Origin: Sphingobacterium mizutaii
GTDB lineage: Bacteria > Bacteroidota > Bacteroidia > Sphingobacteriales > Sphingobacteriaceae
DNA length: 64,000 nt
Reading direction: 5' to 3'
NCBI RefSeq assembly: GCF_900187125.1
Contig: NZ_LT906468.1
Coordinates: forward strand, 2,976,001-3,040,000
Below, in pieces: positions 59,267 to 64,000 of this stretch (position 1 is its first letter; each line of letters starts with the position of its first letter). The position numbers and the translations under genes were made by a program. The notes under the pieces are model-generated. The model did not search any database. It was given only the letters and a program-made list of their open reading frames with translations, and was not told the origin of the DNA.

Positions 59267-59353
59267 AATGATTTGTTAGTGGATTAATAAATAATCGCCA
59301 AATATATAAAAACATCCCATGGATAAAATCTAATTTATTAGCTTAAAAATAAA

Positions 59354-59378
59354 AAGGGAGCAGTACAACCGCTCCCTT
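59354..59378 (-). terminator. Terminator of RND efflux operon
   Basis: An 8-bp stem (AAGGGAGC/GCTCCCTT) with a 9-base loop, followed by T residues on the minus strand, 33 bases after the outer-membrane factor stop. Confidence 0.75.
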
Positions 59379-59410
59379 GAAAACTAACCCTAATAAAATT
59401 AGAAAGAAGT

Positions 59411-60859
59411 TTATTTCCAACCCCCTCCTAATGCTTTATATACATTAACAACTGCATTGAGTTGTTGTTTTTTTGTTTCGATTAATTCGAGTTTGGCATC
59501 CAAGACATCCCTTTGGGTCATCAACACCTCCAAATAATCTGCCCTTGCGGATTTAAAGAGTTCATTGGACACATCAATCGATTTATTCAATGCATCCACT
59601 TCTTGATTCTTATAAACATATCCTTTTTCCAAATTGTCAATATTGGACAGCTGCGTCGAAACTTCGGTGAAAGCATTCAGCAGCGTACGTTCATAATTGT
59701 AGATTGCTTGGATCTGCCTAGCATTTGCCGAATTGAATTCTGCCTTGATGGCATTTTTATTCAATAGCGGTGCAGTAAGGTCACCAGCTAAGTTATACAA
59801 CAATGATTCCGGCAACCTGAAAAGATAAGAAGGTTTGAATGCTTGGAGTCCGAAAGCTGCAGAGATATCTAGGGAAGGATAAAATTCTTTCCTAGCCACC
59901 TGCACATCTAGTTTGGCTGCAGCCAACTCATGTTCAGCTTGGAGAATATCAGGACGGTTGTTCAACAATTGACTAGGAATCCCAGTTCTCACTGATGCAG
60001 GGACTAGATCAATAAAATTAGATTGGTTCCTTGCAATTTCCTGCGGATACCTACCTAAGAGAAAATTGATTCTATTTTCAGTTTCCTTGATCTGTTGCAA
60101 GGTTGAAAATTCCATTCCCTTAGTTTTAGCAACCTCTGCTTCAAACTTCTTAACTGCCAATTCTGTTACCCGAGTTGCTTCCTTCTGGATCTTCACGACC
60201 TCTAAAGCTTTCTCCTGCAATTGGATATTCTGACGAATGATTGCCAATTGATTATCCAAAGCCAATAGCTCGTAATACGAATTCGCAACCTCCGCAATCA
60301 AACTGCTCAACACAAAATTCTTGCCTTCTACGGTCGCCAAATATCGGTTAACCGCTGCCTGTTCAGAATCCTTTAATTTCTTCCAGATATCTACTTCCCA
60401 ATGCGCAAATACAGAAACATTAATATCGCCTAGGGGATCTGGCATTTCATGACCGGGAGTAATTTCAGTGGAAGCATCACCGGCACCTTGCGAAGTATAA
60501 CGGCCAACTTTCTCCACGCCACCGCCAGCTCCAATGCCCACGATGGGTTTCAATGCTCCTTTTCGGAGCATGATATCGTTCTTGGCAATCTCCAGTTCTT
60601 GAAGGGTGATATTCAGTTCCTGATTATTCTTGAGAGCGGTATCGATCAATGATATCAGATTCGAATCTGTAAAGAATTCCCTCCATTTCACGTTTCCAGA
60701 GTTTGTGGTATCCTGACTGGCCAATGAATCCACAAAGGCAGTCGGCATCACCTTATTTTCTTTCTTCTGCGTTGCCTGTGGCACTTTACAGCTTGATACT
60801 GAAAGGGCCAAGATTCCGACGGCAACCCAATTGAAGTAGTTATATTTTTTATTTTCCAT
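59411..60859 (-). CDS. RND efflux outer-membrane factor (OprM/NodT family)
   Basis: A 482-residue lipoprotein of the TolC family (lipobox LSVSSC, Cys about 24). Two tandem helix-rich halves with the beginning LISLIDTALKNNQELNITLQELEIAKNDI and the conserved GIPSQLLNNRPDILQAEHELAAAKLDVQVARKEFYPSLDISAAFGLQ segment (about 290-340). It forms the exit duct of an RND pump whose permease gene overlaps its start by 11 bases. Confidence 0.93.
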   Translation of the reverse strand: MENKKYNYFNWVAVGILALSVSSCKVPQATQKKENKVMPTAFVDSLASQDTTNSGNVKWREFFTDSNLISLIDTALKNNQELNITLQELEIAKNDIMLRKGALKPIVGIGAGGGVEKVGRYTSQGAGDASTEITPGHEMPDPLGDINVSVFAHWEVDIWKKLKDSEQAAVNRYLATVEGKNFVLSSLIAEVANSYYELLALDNQLAIIRQNIQLQEKALEVVKIQKEATRVTELAVKKFEAEVAKTKGMEFSTLQQIKETENRINFLLGRYPQEIARNQSNFIDLVPASVRTGIPSQLLNNRPDILQAEHELAAAKLDVQVARKEFYPSLDISAAFGLQAFKPSYLFRLPESLLYNLAGDLTAPLLNKNAIKAEFNSANARQIQAIYNYERTLLNAFTEVSTQLSNIDNLEKGYVYKNQEVDALNKSIDVSNELFKSARADYLEVLMTQRDVLDAKLELIETKKQQLNAVVNVYKALGGGWK

Positions 60860-63800
60860 CGATTTCTTCAGATAAAGGGTTTTCGTCTTCTTGTTTTATC
60901 AACTTCCGTTTGGAAGCGATCGTACCGAATATAAAGTACAAGCCTGGGATCACGAGGACCCCGAAGATGGTACCGAACAGCATCCCTCCTGCCGCCGCGG
61001 TACCAATCGTTCGGTTCCCGATAGCACCTGGACCCGTAGCCAGGACTAAAGGAATTAATCCTGCAATAAATGCAAATGAGGTCATCAAGATCGGCCTGAA
61101 ACGCACTTTGGCACCTTCCATCGCGGCTTCAAAAATGGTCAACCCATCCTGGTGTTTCTGGACGGCAAATTCGACGATCAACACCGCATTTTTACCCAGC
61201 AAACCAATCAGCATGACCAATGCAACCTGTGCATAAATGTTATTTTCAAGCTGCAGCAACTTCAATAGGAAAAAGGCTCCAAAGATTCCGACTGGAAGGG
61301 AAAGAATAACTGCAAATGGAAGGATAAAACTCTCATATTGCGCAGCCAAAATCAAATAGACAAAGCCTAAGCAGATCATAAAAATATAAATGGCTTGGTT
61401 ACCGCGGGCAACCTCGTCCTTAGAGATACCCGCCCAGTCAATCGCATAGCCTCTTGGCAAGGTTTTCAATGCCACTTCATTGACAACATTGATCGCTTCA
61501 CCTGAACTATAGCCTTGTTTGGCTGAGCCTGAAATCTCTGATGCCAAATACATATTGTGACGAGTTATCTCTGATAGACCATACACCTTTTCCATATGCA
61601 TAAACTCTGAAAAAGGAACCATTTCACCTTTATCATTTTTAGCATATAGCTTCAAGATATCCTCAGGCAAGGCTCTATATTGTGGCAAGGCCTGAACCAT
61701 CACCTTATATTGTCGATCAAATTTGATGAAGTTGGTTTCATAGTTTGAACCTACCAAGGTTGACAAGGTCGTCATGGCATTATCTATGGAAATCCCCTTT
61801 TGTTGAGCTACCTCATTGTCGATTTTCAACAAATATTGCGGAAAACTCGCACTAAAGAATGTAAATACAGAAGCCAATTCAGGTCTATTGTTCAATTCTT
61901 TTACAAAGTCCTTGCTCACCTGTTCCATCTTTTGGAAGTCGTTGTTTCCGGTTTTATCCAATAGCCTCAATTCAAAACCTCCGGCAGCTCCATAACCCGG
62001 TACTGCTGGCGGTTGGAAGAATTCAATGGAGGCTCCAGGGATGTTTTCGGCACTTTTCTCCAATTGCTCGATGATCTCTAAAGCAGATTCTTTCCTTTCT
62101 TCCCAACCTTTCAAATTGATCAAAAGGGTACCAGTATTCGCTGCTGTACCCTCATTCAGGATTTCATAACCAGCAAGCGAAGAAACTGAGGCCACTCCAT
62201 CGATATCCTCTGCTTCTTTCTGTAGGTCCAAAGCGGCCTTATTGGTCCTTTCCAAGGTAGAACCCGGAGGGGTCTGGATAATGGCATAAATCATCCCTTG
62301 ATCCTCATTTGGGATAAATCCAGAAGGCACGCTATTGTTTAGGAAATAAGCCCCAATACAGAAAGCGATCAGGACCAAGAAGGTCAATGCACGCTTATTG
62401 ACTATCTTGCTCAAGACCTTAACATAGCGATTTTGCATCTTGTCGAACCCCCTGTTAAAGGAATCCAAGAACTTATCTACGATGGATTTCTTACGTGGTT
62501 TTCCATGGCTGTTCTTTAAGAGAATGGCACATAAAGCCGGAGTCAAGGTCAGCGCCACGATACCCGAAAGGATAATGGAAGTCGCCATGGTAATGGAAAA
62601 TTGTCTATAGAAGATCCCCACTGGACCCGACATAAATGCTACTGGGATAAATACCGCAGCCATCAAAAAGGTAATCGCGATAATTGCGCCTGCAATCTCA
62701 TGCATGGCCTTTTTGGTCGCTTTATAAGCGGAAACATGATGTTCCTCCATCTTCTTATGGACGGCCTCGATGACGACGATCGCATCATCAACGACCACCC
62801 CAATAGCCAGCACCAAGGCAAAAAGGGTGATCAAGTTGATGCTGATCCCGAAAAATTGCATAAACAAGAATGCTCCGATCAATGACACAGGAACGGCAAT
62901 CGTCGGGATCAAGGTCGACCGTAAATCCCCTAAAAAGAGGAATACGACCAAAGCCACCAAAATAAAGGCTTCAACCAAAGTATGTACTACCTTCTCCATC
63001 GAAGCATCCAAGAACTTGGATACGTCGTAACTTATCTCATAGTGCAGCCCCTTAGGGAAAGATTGCTGCAGCTCTTCCATTTTCGCTTTTACATCCGTGA
63101 TAACTTGCGAAGCATTACTACCATAGGACTGTTTCAGCACTATCGCCGCCGACGGTCTTCCGTTCAAGGTTGAATAGATATCGTACATAGCTGATCCAAA
63201 ATGGATATCAGCCACATCTTTCAATCTCAAGATCTCCCCATTCGGATTTACCTTCAGGATGATATTGCCATACTCTTCCTCCGTTGTAAAACGACCGGAA
63301 TATTTTAAGATATACTCAAATGATTGGGATTTAATACCCGATGATTCACCGGCACGACCTGGTGAGGCTTCCAAGCTCTGTTCTTCCAGTGCCTTCATCA
63401 CTTCTTCCGAAGAAACCTTATAGGCGGTCATACGATCTGGTTTCAACCAAATACGCATAGCGTATTCCCTGTTACCTAAGATATCTGCAACACCCACTCC
63501 TGGCACACGCCTCAATTCTGACACCACATTGATATCCGCAAAGTTGAACATAAAGTTGCCGTCCAAATCCTTTTCGTCGCTGTACATATTGATGTACATC
63601 AGCATATTGGACTCTTCACGGGTTATTTTCACCCCTTCACGAACCACAATCGGCGGAAGCTTATTGACTACCGAAGCCACACGGTTCTGCACATTCACCG
63701 AAGCTTGGTTAGGATCGGTTCCCAAATCGAATACAATCTGGATACTGGCTTCCCCATCATTTCCGGCATCAGAAGCCATGTATTTCATGCCGGGCACCCC

Positions 63801-64000
63801 ATTGATTGCCCTTTCTAATGGGATGATTACGGCCTTGATCATCAATTCTCCATTGGCACCGGGGTACTCTGCTTTCACATTCACCTTCGGCGGAGATATT
63901 GACGGAAATTGTGTTACTGGCAATTGTGTCATGGCCAATACCCCTAAGAATACGATAATAAGGGATATTACAATAGAAAGTACTGGCCTATTTATAAATC
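60849..64000 (-). CDS. RND efflux permease (AcrB/MexB family), N-terminus outside window
   Basis: The frame continues to the right window edge; the N-terminal end is missing. From 63,998 it reads FINRPVLSIVISLIIVFLGVLAMTQLPVTQFPSISPPKV, the first TM helix and start of the pore domain. It holds the usual 12 TM helices, including the FALVLAIGVVVDDAIVVIE motif with the paired Asp of TM4, and GEEDQG-like NEDQGM in the porter domain. The membrane-fusion protein gene should lie just beyond the edge. Likely drug or detergent export. Confidence 0.95.
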   Translation of the reverse strand, partial: FINRPVLSIVISLIIVFLGVLAMTQLPVTQFPSISPPKVNVKAEYPGANGELMIKAVIIPLERAINGVPGMKYMASDAGNDGEASIQIVFDLGTDPNQASVNVQNRVASVVNKLPPIVVREGVKITREESNMLMYINMYSDEKDLDGNFMFNFADINVVSELRRVPGVGVADILGNREYAMRIWLKPDRMTAYKVSSEEVMKALEEQSLEASPGRAGESSGIKSQSFEYILKYSGRFTTEEEYGNIILKVNPNGEILRLKDVADIHFGSAMYDIYSTLNGRPSAAIVLKQSYGSNASQVITDVKAKMEELQQSFPKGLHYEISYDVSKFLDASMEKVVHTLVEAFILVALVVFLFLGDLRSTLIPTIAVPVSLIGAFLFMQFFGISINLITLFALVLAIGVVVDDAIVVIEAVHKKMEEHHVSAYKATKKAMHEIAGAIIAITFLMAAVFIPVAFMSGPVGIFYRQFSITMATSIILSGIVALTLTPALCAILLKNSHGKPRKKSIVDKFLDSFNRGFDKMQNRYVKVLSKIVNKRALTFLVLIAFCIGAYFLNNSVPSGFIPNEDQGMIYAIIQTPPGSTLERTNKAALDLQKEAEDIDGVASVSSLAGYEILNEGTAANTGTLLINLKGWEERKESALEIIEQLEKSAENIPGASIEFFQPPAVPGYGAAGGFELRLLDKTGNNDFQKMEQVSKDFVKELNNRPELASVFTFFSASFPQYLLKIDNEVAQQKGISIDNAMTTLSTLVGSNYETNFIKFDRQYKVMVQALPQYRALPEDILKLYAKNDKGEMVPFSEFMHMEKVYGLSEITRHNMYLASEISGSAKQGYSSGEAINVVNEVALKTLPRGYAIDWAGISKDEVARGNQAIYIFMICLGFVYLILAAQYESFILPFAVILSLPVGIFGAFFLLKLLQLENNIYAQVALVMLIGLLGKNAVLIVEFAVQKHQDGLTIFEAAMEGAKVRFRPILMTSFAFIAGLIPLVLATGPGAIGNRTIGTAAAGGMLFGTIFGVLVIPGLYFIFGTIASKRKLIKQEDENPLSEEIDGK

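Overview
The window is Bacteroidota chromosome, most likely from the Sphingobacteriaceae. This rests on the SusC/SusD pair, DUF4407 and DUF4468 proteins, an ECF sigma-factor operon with a TGTAAC promoter, TAnnTTTG-type -7 boxes, an AT-rich base composition and few Shine-Dalgarno sequences. It has two parts: a temperate-phage genome (positions 1 to about 36,582, running off the left edge) and ordinary host chromosome (about 36,583 to 64,000).

Prophage. The lytic genes all lie on the minus strand. From right to left they are: a LuxR-type regulator (31.2-31.8 kb); small early genes; a recombination and replication block (SbcC-like ATPase, RecT, an MBL-fold protein, winged-helix and DUF4373-type replication proteins); a PRTRC cluster (proteins E, C and B and ThiF) enclosing a phage DNA polymerase III beta clamp; an N6-methylase-like protein; a RuvC-like resolvase; a ParB-methyltransferase fusion; and then terminase, portal, MuF-like protein, scaffold, capsid, head-tail connectors, a tail chaperone pair with a -1 slippery site, and the start of the tape-measure gene. 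The immunity region is at 31.8-33.4 kb, with an S24-type repressor, a palindromic operator over the leftward early promoter and a near-copy of the operator in front of the repressor gene. Rightward from there runs a lysogenic operon of unknown genes. The prophage ends at the 3' end of a tRNA-Ser (36,561-36,582). Integrase, lysis and distal tail genes are not in the window.

Four groups of genes break the minus-strand order by lying on the plus strand: 6.3-7.1 kb (unknown), 13.8-15.7 kb (a Septu-like AAA ATPase plus HNH nuclease), 17.5-18.2 kb (a membrane protein with a 48-residue partner) and 19.0-19.4 kb (a very acidic 135-residue protein). They look like separately expressed cargo.

The most unusual content is the PRTRC block. 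It contains an E1-like ThiF, an E2-like protein B with a candidate catalytic cysteine, and a ubiquitin-like protein C that ends in glycine. It sits beside a phage beta clamp. A second unusual signal is a two-part leader motif (AGTAACACAA, then usually CACGCAAA, on the minus strand) found just upstream of at least eight early genes between 17.4 and 31.3 kb, with a cluster at 30.55-30.70 kb.

Host part. It holds a DHFR-like protein, a DUF5763-type secreted protein, a lipoprotein, an HNH/coiled-coil/DUF4407 operon, a fatty acid hydroxylase, an MFS transporter, a DUF1905/YdeI-like protein, an acyltransferase with an SGNH domain, a NUDIX hydrolase, an ECF sigma/anti-sigma operon, a GNAT acetyltransferase, an AAA_28 ATPase, a SusC/SusD nutrient-uptake pair, an NAD(P)-binding protein, two beta-barrel proteins, a lipoprotein, a LacI-family regulator, and an RND efflux pump (outer-membrane factor plus an inner-membrane permease that runs off the right edge).
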